Assembly (NCBI GenBank): GCA_011033025.1
Contig: WFMF01000001.1
Coordinates: 2,099,755-2,163,754, forward strand
Reading direction: 5' to 3'
From: Beroe forskalii
Taxonomy: Eukaryota > Ctenophora > Nuda > Beroida > Beroidae
Length of the DNA: 64,000 nucleotides
Under the pieces are notes generated by a model. That model searched no databases, was not told the DNA's origin, and saw only the letters and a program-made list of their open reading frames with translations. The position numbers were made by a program, and so were the translations under genes. How positions within the stretch are numbered: the stretch's first letter is position 1; each line of letters starts with the position of its first letter. This document shows positions 21,440 through 33,004 of the stretch, one piece after another.

Positions 21440-24400
21440 ATGTATTCTGATGACGGAGACGACGATTACTACTTCGACGACCATGATTCATTCCTTGACG
21501 AGCCGACCATCGGTCCTAACGTGAGTGTTAGAATATAAATTGAAATGTTTAAATAAAACGGTCAAGAATAGCCACATTTTTTATGATACACCCGGCTAAT
21601 AGGCACGCGCTTATCGGGTCCATTTTGGGATAAATTGCGGGCAGAGAACTTGTTTTTTCAAGAAAAATTCACGACATTTCATGCTCATCGTTTGGAAATT
21701 AGATTTTCTTTCTTTTTCTTTGATTCCTTGAAACTTGAGTAACTTGAGGAATAAAGTATGATAACACGAATACTGCCTGTGCTGTTATACTGTGCTACGT
21801 GTTAATTATTTTTCAGAATTTTAATTGCATTATACCTCAGTACCACTGTCAGTGTTAAATGCGTATTGCATTGCATACGTTAAAAAGGTTTAAAAACTAT
21901 TTTTAGATCAGTGTATCGACTATGCATATATAAGCTTACCCACATTGACCAATCAGCGTACGAGTTTAGGGTCAACTCGCGCACTGATTGGTCAATGTCA
22001 TTACGTAAATGGTAGGTATGATAGTCGACGGTTTGAGGTAACTCCGGGAGAGTATCCAGTTAAACATAGTTCGCTCTCTTTTCAGATGCATGAAATGCAT
22101 GCTTATGCATCTCGAAATTTCTGCTCTGGCCGTCGTGTCGATTCATATTGTGCATATTCAACTCGGCTGCGTCATGTTCAATATGCATCTCAATTCTGAT
22201 CTTTTAATATAAATTACAATCTCATTCATTTCAGGATGAGAACCGGTATACCATCGTTCCTGCGACTGATATCATAACAGAGATGAACAAATACATAGAC
22301 AAAGTCAACGAAATATTCAAAGTAATGAGAAAATGTCATATTGTGAATTGTGAACTTGGCAGTAGATAGTAGATACTTAATCTCGTTTTCATGTGATAAA
22401 TATTAAATCGCTATGTTAGGATTCAAAGCTTCATCAATAAGCCAATAGCATCCAAGAAAGCATTAAGTCGTCAGAAAATCAGTCATTGTGAAATCAGATG
22501 GTCGGTCTAAAATCCAGATCTCTCAAACGATTGGAAAAACGAAATCTAGATGAAAGAAACGTTTTTTCATGAGATATTTCCTAAGTTTAAAAGATAAGTT
22601 TAAGTGTTTTTCAAAACAAATCCATGTTCAGATGAAGAGATCTCTGATCCACAGACTGCTTGTACACTTCAAATGGAATAAGGAGCGACTTATAGACAGG
22701 TTTATAACGAACACATTCTTTCGTCTTGGAATATGTCCTAGAATATATCTAATTCCAAATTATCGCTATTGATAGCATCTCCAATGTCACATACTACGGT
22801 TTAAGAAGCATATCATTTACGACAAGAAATTTATATAACAAGGTATTGTTATATAAATAGCAAACACTAGCTCAGTATGGTAATGGAGGTGAAGTGGTGA
22901 TTATGGTAAGCTTGTGATAAGATGATAGAAATGATTTGTAATGACTTCTCCAATGTCTCATGATCTGCCATTTCAAATGACATAACTCCCCCAGATATTT
23001 GACAACTCCTTCAAAAAACATCCCTTCATTGCTCAGTTTCTCCATGATTCACGAACTTAGATAGGTACACAGAGATCACGTCTGCCACCTTAAAATCCGC
23101 CAGATACGACAATGTTTATCCCCCAGGTACTACGAGACACCAGACAATGGGGAGGAGTTGTTCAAAGAAGCAGGTTTGGTGTACATCCCTGGAGATACCA
23201 AACTAGACAGACAGGAATCACAAGTTACTTGTGTGGGAACCTGCCAAGTCTGCTTCGTGCCTAATCTCGTGAGTTTGAGACGAGTCTCACTTTTCACTTA
23301 CTTACTAAACTTCGATGTTAGAACAATGATTTTGGAGCTTTGAGGAATTTAGGGTCTTCTGGATCGTGTTACCTAGGGGGTGGTGTCGACCTTCTGTAAC
23401 CATAAAACCTCTTTATTTTGAGGAATTCCAGTGAGTTTTGTATGGCTCTAAAAGTAAATGTACATTGTACAAGCAGTGTTATGAAAGTGTTATGTATTCC
23501 TTACATCTCAGGATCTGCTTGGTATGCCTTGCAAACACTACTACTGCATTGAGTGCTGGAGTCAATACATCCAGACTAAGATAATGGATGTGGGGATGAC
23601 AGAGGTAACTGGAATTTTAGTTCCCAAATACAAGCTCAATTTAAGTGCAAACTGTAAGATTCTTAAAATTTATCTTAAATCTTCGAGTAACTTATTCTTA
23701 TATCCGAGTTACGTTTTTGTTACATGACTTATACTTCTATATGCTGCTGCTGTAACTGCTATTGTCATACGCCATTCACCAAGTTCTCATAAAATGGCAA
23801 GTCTTGATTGAAATGTAATGGCTAAACTTCAGAACATTTGCTGCATGGATACATTCTGCAACACCTCTCTCAGTGAAGCCTTTGTACTGTGAGTATTGTT
23901 CAAATGTGTAATAATGTACACTTCTATAATACATTTCAACTTTCAAGCATGCTGTTGACACATTTGTCACAAATTCCACCAATTTTCAGCTTGTTTGCGG
24001 AACGCGCGAAACATCCAATATCAAAATGATGCGCGTCACGCGAGTTCATTATCTCAAATTGTGGATTCGTTAAAACGCAGATTCAAACTCAGATTATCTA
24101 GCTCGCCCATTCCGACCTTAAAGTTGTGACCGTATGCCTTCATGGTCTCAGGAAACGGCTAGAGCCATGCATAATCACCTAGCATTTATTAAGAAAATGA
24201 TGCAGGGTTTTAGCTATTTCTAATGCTGCGGGGACTTCCTTTAACAACTTTTAATACAGTCGGAATAATCGAGAATTTGAGTCGGCGCTTCTGAAGTTCA
24301 AAAGACCAAAAACGCTGTTAAGAATCTCAAATTTACTCTAACCTACGATGTCCGTTTTCAGTACCGCGATCCTGGATGAGAATGTAAAGACCCGCTACAA

Positions 24401-27400
24401 GCAGTTGATCGCATCAAGTTACATCTCCGCTAACAAGATGTACAAGTGGTGTCCGAGGGCTGGATGCGGCAACTCAGCTCAAGTGACGTCACTTGATGTC
24501 AAGTACATCACTTGTACGTGCGGCATGGAGGTACGGTCAAGTGATGATTAACCCTAATAAGGGTTGACAAACATCGTTAAGAAAGTTCCATCGTTAAGAG
24601 TTGTTTTTTGTACGCAAAAGTGATGTAACGCTTCTTTCCAATCTCCAACAGTCACTGTTAAAATCAGTGAACAGTGTTTTGAATTACAGTGACTGTGTTT
24701 CATCAAAATAATCTAAAGTCTTTAAAGTTAAAGGTTTTCCTATGTTTCAGTGGTGTTTTGAGTGTGGTGAGCCTGACCACAAACCTTTAGAGAACTGCGA
24801 GTACCTTCTCAAGTGGAAGAAGAAGTCTATAGACCAGAGCGAAACTAACAAGTGGCTCGTCCTTAACACTAAGGTACTGTGGTTAATTTGAATTCAGCTG
24901 TCTTGATCGAATGGCAATAGTTTTGGAATTCACTGCTTCAAGTTTGATAAATAGAACGATTGATAATATGAAATACGATTGATATTCGGAAATATACGAA
25001 TTTTGTAAAATTTTAGTAAAAATGAGTAAATTTTAACGTTTCAGGAGTGTCCGAAGTGCAAAGCAAACATAGAGAAGAACGGGGGTTGTAACCACATGAA
25101 GTGTAACAATGTGAACTGTAACTACGACTTCTGTTGGATGTGTTTAGGTGAGTAAGGGAGGGGATAAGGGCTCACATAATGTACGTTATCAGCCTGGGGA
25201 CGGGGGTTTACAAAAGATTGCGTTAGAGAAACTGGACAAAACATTTCAATGGCACATAAAAAGGTTGATAGTAACGTCATTATCATCTCTTAGAATGTAG
25301 TGTTATTGAAAATCCCTTCACTTCTCTCTTTTCCCTTCAGGCCCGTGGGCGCCGCACGGCACGGAGTTCTACGCGTGTAACACGTACGTTGAGAACTCGG
25401 AGAGGACAGCGCAGCTATCCAAAGAAAGGAAGGCCATGGAGCGCTACCACCACTACTACGACAGGTACGCGTTGACAAGAGTGGAGATTGGTGAGTAAGA
25501 GGTAGGGGCTGAGGATGGGGATTCAAGGATGGGGAATGCTTTAGAAAGTAATCGTAATATCATCGTGAAATAATCGCGAAATGATCCTGAACGATCGTTG
25601 AAATAAACGTGAAATCATCATCAAAATTACAATGTAAAATACTCGTGTAGGTACGTGACGCATCGTAAGAGCTGTGAGATGGAAGAGACTGATCTAGCAG
25701 ACTACATACAGCACAAAGCGGAACACATCCAGAACAAGTTGAACATGCCGTGGATTGAGGCTCAGTTCATGGACGAGGCCCTCAGCGTCCTGGTGGGTGG
25801 GGAATTTTCCTTCTTTGTTTAAGATAAAACTGATGGATTTTAAACAGCTCTTGACTAATTAAAAACCACAACACAGAAGTGCTGCGATCCGATCAATCCA
25901 TGATTCATAAAGTGCTGTTGAATAGTGATACGAGCACACTACCAACAGCACAGACAAAAATGTCGACGTGTTCATGCAAACACTTTCTAGTGAGGAAGTG
26001 GAATCCCATTAAAGATACATACTGAGCGGCAAAGTAATTCCTTGTGTTTGTGAGGAGTGATTTGGTTAGACGGGCACTCACGTGGTAGTCACGTGACATA
26101 CCTCGTGGGGATAAGCTGTCACGTGACTCTGAACACGCCAATCAAAACAGTCTGCTCTAATCCTCCAGCCTTCAATGCTGTACCTAAAATCATCGCACGG
26201 ATAACATGAGTTGATACGTGATCGAATCACTGCAGCTTTGTATTGTTTTTTGATGTTGCTTGGAGTGAGAAACGCAGCTCTATGAAGCATGATAATGAGG
26301 TCATATCGCAGATATTGATGAAGCATTACGTAGTCCATATGTTGGTGTAGCTATCGGTTTACGAAAATTTGTTGGCGGTAATGCCCTGGTAATGTTTCGG
26401 TTGGTGTCTTGGTTAATAACGTCATTTTACTTCCTGAATCCTGATTTATGTTAGTGCTATTGCGTAATGATACGGATTCACTACCAATGGCACAGACAAA
26501 AATGTAGATACATATAAATGTTATGTAAACCAAGGAAGTCTATCGCTAGCGTATGGACATACTGAGCGATGAATTTATTCCTTGCGTTTGAAATTTGTTT
26601 GATGCTGCTAGCGGGCTACGATTTTGCTTGTGTTATGTAAATTGTGAAGGTAATGGTTTGATTTAAGGCAATGTATATTCAATGCCTGACCTCATGGTTG
26701 GTGCCGTACTGGTTAGTGATTAGTGATTTTAATACTCGAACATTATCAATTATGTTGCTTTAGCAGTTAGCTATTTAGCCGTTGGGAGACTAATTTTATC
26801 ATGGTGATAAAGGATGAGGTTCATGGTTGCTGTTGCCATAGCAACAGTTATTCTCATAGCAACAGTCCTTGTTATACTGTTATAGCAACCATTTCAGTTG
26901 AAGTGCAGGCGGATGTTGCAGTACTCATACATCCTAGCGTTCTACCTGGACACTTCACCACTCCACGATATTTTCGAGGAGAACCAGAAGGATCTGGAGC
27001 ACAACACCGAGCTGCTCTCAGGTTTGTCAATGACAAATTGTCATGATATTACAGGCAACTACGACACTCCCGAGTGTTGTGTCGAAATTGGTACTTTATT
27101 ATGGGTTTCCATGTGACGGAACGTGCTAAAATGGACACTTCGCAATTTTAGGCTGCTCATTACTTTTTGTGCCTACTCATTACTTTTTAGTGTCTTTTAA
27201 ATTTAAAGATTGCTGATAGCTTTCAAAAATCCTATTTGTATTTTCTGTGCTTCTAATTGTTATTTTTTCAGGGTTACTTGAGGATAAGCAGCTTCCAACC
27301 ACTGAATCAGACTTACTGGAGAACAGAATGAAGGTGAGAGGATTAAAATGACGTGATTATCATGTCATGGAACGCAAAATGTCAATTGGCATTGATATGC

Positions 27401-28620
27401 TTTCTCATGAAGTTCTCCTTTTGACAGCACTGCTTTTCTGAAGAAATCTATTTGAGTATGATATATCGATGGATAGTAACAGTATTTCCATTGACCATTG
27501 TAACCGTATTTCCATTTATCTGGTCTAAAAACCTGCTCCAGTGCTGTCAAAGTCAAACACCGTATTTTTGCTGCATAATGTCACTGTCAAGAATTGGATC
27601 AAGTCAACTACTTCCTCAGACCTTAGCAACCATAAGAAACTCTTAGCAACCATAGGCAACTCTAAGCAACCATTGTCCATTACCTTAACCTACCGACCGT
27701 CACTGGTTACTGGTCTGACCTTTAGATCCTGACAGCTGCCATTTTAAGATAATAAAATTAGAAATAAAACCAGCGTCTTCTTTAAAACCATCATCTCATT
27801 TAAAACCATCGTAGTCAAGTCTTTAAAACCACCATCTCCTATAAAACCATAGACCTCTTTAAAACCACCATCCTCTTTAAAACAGTCATCTTCTTTAACG
27901 CACCAACGACATAGTAACCAGAAATTGTCAAATTCTCAAAAAGTGCCTTAATCTTTTGAGGCGCGTCATTTTACGACGTGCTTGGATATCAGTTCATTGC
28001 GGCGCGCAACTGAATTTTCTGTGCCAAACATAGATCACATTTACGTGCTGCCACGCGCGGCAAAAAGTACCCAACTTATGCTTGTCGAGCAAACCTTGTC
28101 AAATATTTGGTCCTAGGAAAACGATAAATGTTAAATGTTTATTTAGCGTTTATAATTAAAATTCATGGCAACATTATTTTGACAATGGAAATGTGATATA
28201 TAATATAGCTATTTAAGGGAAAGTGGAAAAACAACTTCTTGATTATCTGACAAGCTCCTTAGTTATCTGTCAAGACTCTGCCGCTAAAAATGCATAGACA
28301 CGCGCCTGTCGGGTCTATTTTGGGATACAGCTTCCCGGGGATGCAGCTCAAAAATGCACCCCTTTTAGACTTGCGGCCCGAAGGGCGATGGTTTAAACCA
28401 AATCCAATATGGGCCGAATCAGGAAAGTTTCCGGTCCATGTATGATAGACACCAGAGGTTTCTATAATCATAACACATATTGATTTTCTTGAAAACCACC
28501 ACACTCCTTCAGGTGAACAACAGAGCGTCGTACTGTGAATCGCGACGGAACGTCCTTCTGAATGACGCACACTCGAACTACGAGAAGGGAAGTTGGACAT
28601 TCAGATCTCCCGACAATTAG
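21440..28620 (+). CDS. ARIH1: Ariadne-1 type RBR E3 ubiquitin ligase
   Basis: Fourteen in-frame exons: 21440-21520, 22235-22321, 22632-22699, 23127-23268, 23512-23604, 23833-23888, 24362-24530, 24751-24873, 25045-25147, 25341-25464, 25651-25792, 26898-27021, 27272-27333 and 28513-28620, about 493 aa (human ARIH1 is 557). Order of parts: acidic N-terminus ([14 protein letters not shown]); UBA-like region ([17 protein letters not shown]); RING1 ([14 protein letters not shown]); IBR ([19 protein letters not shown]); RING2 with the catalytic Cys in [10 protein letters not shown] (~Cys288) and FCWMCLGPWAPHG; then the Ariadne domain ([16 protein letters not shown]). ARIH1 works with neddylated cullin-RING ligases: RING1 recruits E2-ubiquitin and the RING2 Cys takes the ubiquitin before transfer. 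All zinc ligands I can align are present. The RING1 end is unusually diverged (ICCMDTFC where vertebrates have ISCPAHGC). The Gly-rich N-terminal insert of vertebrates is absent. Confidence 0.93.
21944..22000. repeat. Short palindromic CCAAT-bearing element, copy 1
   Basis: ATTGACCAATCAGCG on the left and its near-complement CGCACTGATTGGTCAAT on the right enclose ~25 bases. The same structure occurs at 38,767-38,823. It lies in intron 1 of the ariadne gene. It is either a tiny foldback element or a paired CCAAT box. Confidence 0.7.
25915..26600. repeat. Two diverged copies of a ~540-bp-spaced repeat in ariadne intron 11
   Basis: The block around 25,918-26,060 (gcacagacaaaaatgt, acatactgagcg, attccttg) recurs at about 26,455-26,590 with the same word order. 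The copies are direct and moderately diverged. The short minus-strand frames inside (reading FVCAVGS and FVCAIGS) are not recognised as proteins. Confidence 0.55.
26832..26845. promoter_or_regulatory. RFX X-box-like palindrome
   Basis: GTTGCCATAGCAAC matches the RFX binding consensus GTNRCC-N(0-3)-RGYAAC perfectly. Further half-sites AGCAAC follow within 40 bp. It lies 52 bp upstream of ariadne exon 12, inside intron 11. Binding is untested. Confidence 0.4.
27765..27905. repeat. TTTAAAACCA-type minisatellite in ariadne intron 13
   Basis: Six to seven irregular copies of a ~17-25-bp unit containing TTTAAAACCA and CATCNTC. Just before it, 27,620-27,675 has three copies of CTTAGCAACCAT. Confidence 0.7.
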
Positions 28621-29084
28621 TGTGAAAAGTACGGAATAGGACTCCTGAAGTCCTGAAAATTAGCATGAAAATTTAAAAGGACGGAAAAGGACTCTCGACA
28701 ATTAGCGTGAAAATTGAAAATGACGGAGGGGATGGAATAGGAAGATTTGGCATAATCAAAAGGACGGAATTTTATGGGGGTGTTTCTTATTTAGAATGGT
28801 GTTTTATTTGGGTGTAATTATTTAGGAGTGGGTCTGATTTACATTGAATTTGGACGGAATATCTTTAGGGAATTATTCGGAATCAACTTAAAAAGGGCGG
28901 AATTTAATGTTCGGAAAAGGTACAGAATTATATTGGTTTAATGTGACAATAGTTTCTGAAAACGATAATTTGTTATACATTGCTTACAAAGATAATTCTG
29001 CTAGTCTGTAACGATAAGATTTTCTCATAATTTGAGCTTAAGATTTTCATCATTATTAAACAGTGACCAATCGAAGAATGATGA

Positions 29085-29265
29085 CTTCATATCGCTAACA
29101 CAGGTGTCGCTTCGTGTCGCGGCATCTGAAAATAATTCTGTAAATTCCACTCGTGCGCCTATTTGTACGTACGTGATGATATTAATCACGTACGTACACG
29201 GTGCGCGCGACTTGGAAATAACAGAATGATTCTCGTTTCAGGCGACACCTGTGTGATATCACTAC
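29085..29265. repeat. Imperfect foldback element
   Basis: The left arm starts near ATATCGCTAACACAGGTGTCGC and the right arm ends near GCGACACCTGTGTGATATC. Complementarity is interrupted but runs through to the perfect central 13-bp arms with a 7-base loop at 29,178-29,184. No gene inside. Confidence 0.7.
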
Positions 29266-30989
29266 GAAATGATTTTAATAATAGCAAATAATTATTGTAG
29301 TTCTAGGTCCATGTGATATATTCGTATATTTATTTACATTTTGTATTTGAGCTTTCTTATTAAACATTCCAATGAAAAAGCTTGTCAAACTTTGTTCACT
29401 TAACAATTATTATAGAATGAGATCATGTAAAGTGAAACACATCGACTGAAGTCTTTCCTTTAAAGTTTCATGGATATTAATTGGGCATTTATACCCATGA
29501 AACTAGTAGTAGAGCCACGTGACTACTAAAAGGGGGATGGACCTGCGAGGGCCCAGGTGGCGCCCAGGAGAGGAAGCTGAAGGCCGAGGCAAGCGCTTCC
29601 GTGCTCCAAGGCACCCGGATGGGACGAGAGTCCCGTTCCGACAAGTTAGATCGATGTGTGACACCTTGTATTTCGCTCGCTTCTATAAATATAAAAGTGC
29701 TTGAGCGCTCTGTGGATTTAAACTAAAATGAGATCATGGAATTGGAAATCTCAAACCATTCGACTTAGTAATTGTCTAAAGCAGATGGTTTAGACAGCTC
29801 GAATAATAACATTGTGGTTTTTCAAACTGTCATGCTCAAAATCCGAATCATCATATTCATAAGACTGATTAAATATGACAATATACTCTAACAGGCTTTC
29901 CAAGCATTTTATGAGCATTATTTTTGATTGGATGCGGGTAAATTTCTATTTTCTCGGCTAAAAATGCTCTGAATCGTGAAGCTGTAGGTTGCCGTTGATC
30001 CCGACTAAAGTAGGCAGTTGACAAGGTCGTAATCATCATGATTCAGCTTGGTTGAGAAACGACGCTGACCCACCTGAAATTCATTCCCCCGTAACGCAAC
30101 GGCAAACCAAAATTCTGTGAATCACTAACCGAACCTAAAGTCTAAACCCTTCTCATGAAAAATTGGCAGTTCGAATTTCATCAACTCACTACGTTTTGAT
30201 ATGATAATGACGTCATCTTAACCGCTAATATCTCTCGGCCACTGTCCTATTCTAGTTCTACCGAATCTCTTAAACCTCTCCAACTCAAATCCCATTTCAC
30301 GAGCTAAACACAGCGAGCAGCTCATGTCTAACTCAACCCCATAACTTTCAAACCAGGACTCATAGCTTACCCAGGGCCGGGTCGCAGTAGAATAATACAC
30401 CTTTTTTAAAAGACAATCTTCTACTCTGAATCATGGAAATCATGCGTCACGTAACCGCCTAATGTTTGAGAGTGACTACAGCTCAGAGCTGTGGGAAATC
30501 TGGGTTTAATCACATAGCTGCGGCTGACCGTTCGTTCAGCATATTTTAATCCGTCTAAAATTCGTTTAGGATGATGCGTGGTGGATCCAACTCGAAAATG
30601 TTGTCGATTTAATATTTGATGAGTTGGAAACCGATATGAACCCCTCTTTTTCTCAGCAATCATAGATTCTAGGCTGAATTTCTGACTTCTGAGCTGACCT
30701 TAGTTTAACGAAAGAAAAAGATTCTAAGGATTCAGAATTAACCTGCAGCACAACTATTAGGTATATCACTGGAAACGGAATGATAAACCACTTAAACAGG
30801 TCTAGTTCTACGGGATGCCATGAATGCTCTGGAAAACCAACCCTGCTTCACTGCTTCTAGGTCTAAGCAGCATCTGAGTATTATTCCCCTCCCCCACTAT
30901 AAGCAAATGGGGGGGGGGGGCACAAATCTGCAAGACAAATACAAGGACATCCAGACCAACATCCCGCCAAAGAATCTCCTGTTCCAGGT

Positions 30990-31740
30990 GGTACTAAACT
31001 AGGCCACCGGGGTGACTATAGATGGAAACGAGTCCCGTACCTCCCCATGGGAAGGAACAACCCCTTTCCTAATACATAGTGAGCTGTCCCTGCAAAGGGG
31101 GGTTCACCCCCTTCTAACTCGACCTCTCACAACTGTTGACAGTACATCCCATAACAAATAACCCCCTTCCTAATGCATCGTAAGCTGTCTCTGCAAGGAA
31201 GGTTTCACCACTCCTTATTGACCCCCTCCATTTGAGCAGTCTCTGCGAGGGATTCCCCCTCGTATAACTCCTGACATTGCATCTCCTCTGACTCTAAGGG
31301 GACTTCACCCTCGTATTCATACCGTTGACTTGCACCCCCTTCGTAACTGCAACTCTTAAGGGGATTTTTCCTCGCATTTCAGTTGACATTGCACCCGTTT
31401 AAGGGGAATGCTGTTTGCCGCTCGTAAGCAAAATCTGTGGGGTTAGACTTACCCCACGTAATCGTATTTCACCGTTAACATTGCACCCCATAACCACTGA
31501 GTTTAACTTTAAGGCCCCTCTTCCGCTTCAACCCTCGTTATTGACCCTCCATTTGAGCAGTTGCTCTGAGGGTTCTTCCCTCTCGTAATACTACTGACTG
31601 TGGAGTCCCTCTGACTCAAGGAGGTTTTAACCCCTCCTAATATTGAGCAGTATCTTAGGGGGCTTTCCCCACGTAATCGTATTTTACCGTTTACAATGCA
31701 CCCCCTAACCACTGAGTTTAAGGCCCCTCTCCCGCTCTAC
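30990..31740. repeat. C-rich irregular tandem repeat
   Basis: Blocks such as CCATTTGAGCAGT, GACATTGCA and AACCACTGAGTTTAA recur at spacings of roughly 190-320 bp; for example, the block at 31,455-31,545 recurs at 31,670-31,735. Frequent CCCCT/AGGGG words alternate, giving many potential short stems. Confidence 0.65.
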
Positions 31741-31899
31741 GTTTCTCTACTGCTCCACGTTTCTCTACTGCTCTACGATTTCTCTGAGTTATTCTCTACG
31801 TTGCTCGTGTCACTCTGTTTTTTGAGATCCGTGCGCTGTCACCATACGACATTTTAAAAGCTTCTCACCGCATTTGTCACTCCACCACTTTTAGCTACG

Positions 31900-32090
31900 T
31901 CACGTGACTGGTATACCGCGTGTTGATTGGCTGGTAGAGAGGTTCCTGCCCTCTAATTGGCTCTCCTGCATGGTTACAGATACGGATGAAGGGTTGAGCC
32001 GTTACGAGGTTAAAAAGCTCCACGAGCCTAGAACGCGTGCTAACTGCCTCGGAAGGCAATAAACGGAGGGAGACTGCTGCACCATGTCGT
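31900..32090 (+). promoter_or_regulatory. Promoter-like patch upstream of the LMX gene
   Basis: Contains CACGTGAC, two ATTGG (CCAAT) boxes 35 bp apart and a CACCATGTCG context that opens a five-codon frame ending at 32,100, followed by GTGCCTG, which could serve as a splice donor for a 5' non-coding exon. It lies 0.9-1.1 kb upstream of the LMX start codon. Inferred from motifs only. Confidence 0.25.
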
Positions 32091-32764
32091 TAGAAAGTTA
32101 GGTGCCTGTGGTGAATCTCATCCGATTCTTTTCTTTTAGTTTCCCCTCATCCGATTCTTTTTCTCCTTTCTTTCCCTCGCAACATCCTCATCCGAATCTC
32201 ATCCGATTCTTTTCTTTCTTCTCCTTCTCAGTATTCTTTCCTTTTTTGCAATCTCCTCTTTTTCGATATCCTTTTCTTTCCCGAAATATTTCAAGTTGAA
32301 AAACCATGTTGAACGACATAGAGTTCTTCTGTTGAATTTCAACGTCAAGCGAGATTTACGACTAAATTATACGATTCAAAGTCTCTCAATATTTGCAAAA
32401 ACTCGAAAAAAATGTTCATTATCTTCTGAAGAACGTTACTTAACTTCTTAATAATTTAAAAACTTAGATTTATGGGATGGTTGTTTAAATTTTTTCCGTA
32501 AACATGCAAAAATATTTATTAATAATTCTCGGGTTTCTTTCGTTGCAAGTACGTTCAAGTATTGAATTACGTTTAAGCTGCAGCACGACTATCATGGATG
32601 GTCATTGAACATACTTCCGTTTTGAAACTTTCAAATGCTTATGTATCCAAAATTAAACCAGAACTTGACTTAAAAATCCCGACTTAAAATACATGAAACA
32701 CCGTCTTTTTTCTCACTAATTCCGCTTTCTGTTCCGATTTCTAACTAATTTTCTAAAGAGTTGA

Positions 32765-33004
32765 GCGAAGTGGCTACTCAACTGCAATTTCAGCCCAGCG
32801 AACGACTCAACTCCATATTTTCTGCTTTCCTACTGAGTTAAAGTACTCATCTCCAATATCTGCCCCCAAGAAGTCCAATATACCCCATATCATGGTCTAT
32901 AAGCGAGTTCAACGAACTACTCAACTCCTTTTCCTCTTTCCTACTGAGTAAAAGTACTCAACTCCAGTTTCTGCCCCCAGGAAGTCCAATACATCCCATA
33001 TCAT
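32765..33004. repeat. ~122-bp tandem duplication immediately upstream of the LMX start codon
   Basis: Two copies share TTTCCTACTGAG, AAAGTACTCA, TCTGCCCCCA and GAAGTCCAATA, each ending in CCCATATCATG. The ATG ending the second copy is the LMX start. The ATG ending the first copy (32,891) opens a 19-codon upstream frame that stops before the real start. Confidence 0.75.

Larger units (their letters stand above)
28621..33002. other. Intergenic region between ariadne and LMX genes
   Basis: 28,621-28,760 is the probable 3' UTR with a repeated ACAATTAGYGTGAAAA word. 29,085-29,265 is an imperfect foldback whose centre is a 13-bp perfect palindrome pair (29,165-29,177 with 29,185-29,197). 29,520-29,700 is a GC-richer patch without a recognisable gene. 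30,990-31,740 is a C-rich irregular repeat. 31,900-32,090 has CCAAT-type motifs (TGATTGGCTGG, TAATTGGCTC) and CACGTG, and looks promoter-like. 32,100-32,280 is pyrimidine-rich. No complete gene is seen. Short minus-strand frames near 30,218-30,663 are unassigned. Confidence 0.45.

Noticed and set aside
28259..28600. 113-codon minus-strand frame.
   Set aside because: It overlaps the last ariadne exon in antisense and an interspersed repeat.
29519..29704. GC-richer 61-codon frame.
   Set aside because: It begins at a GTG, not an ATG, has no domain and no splice partners.
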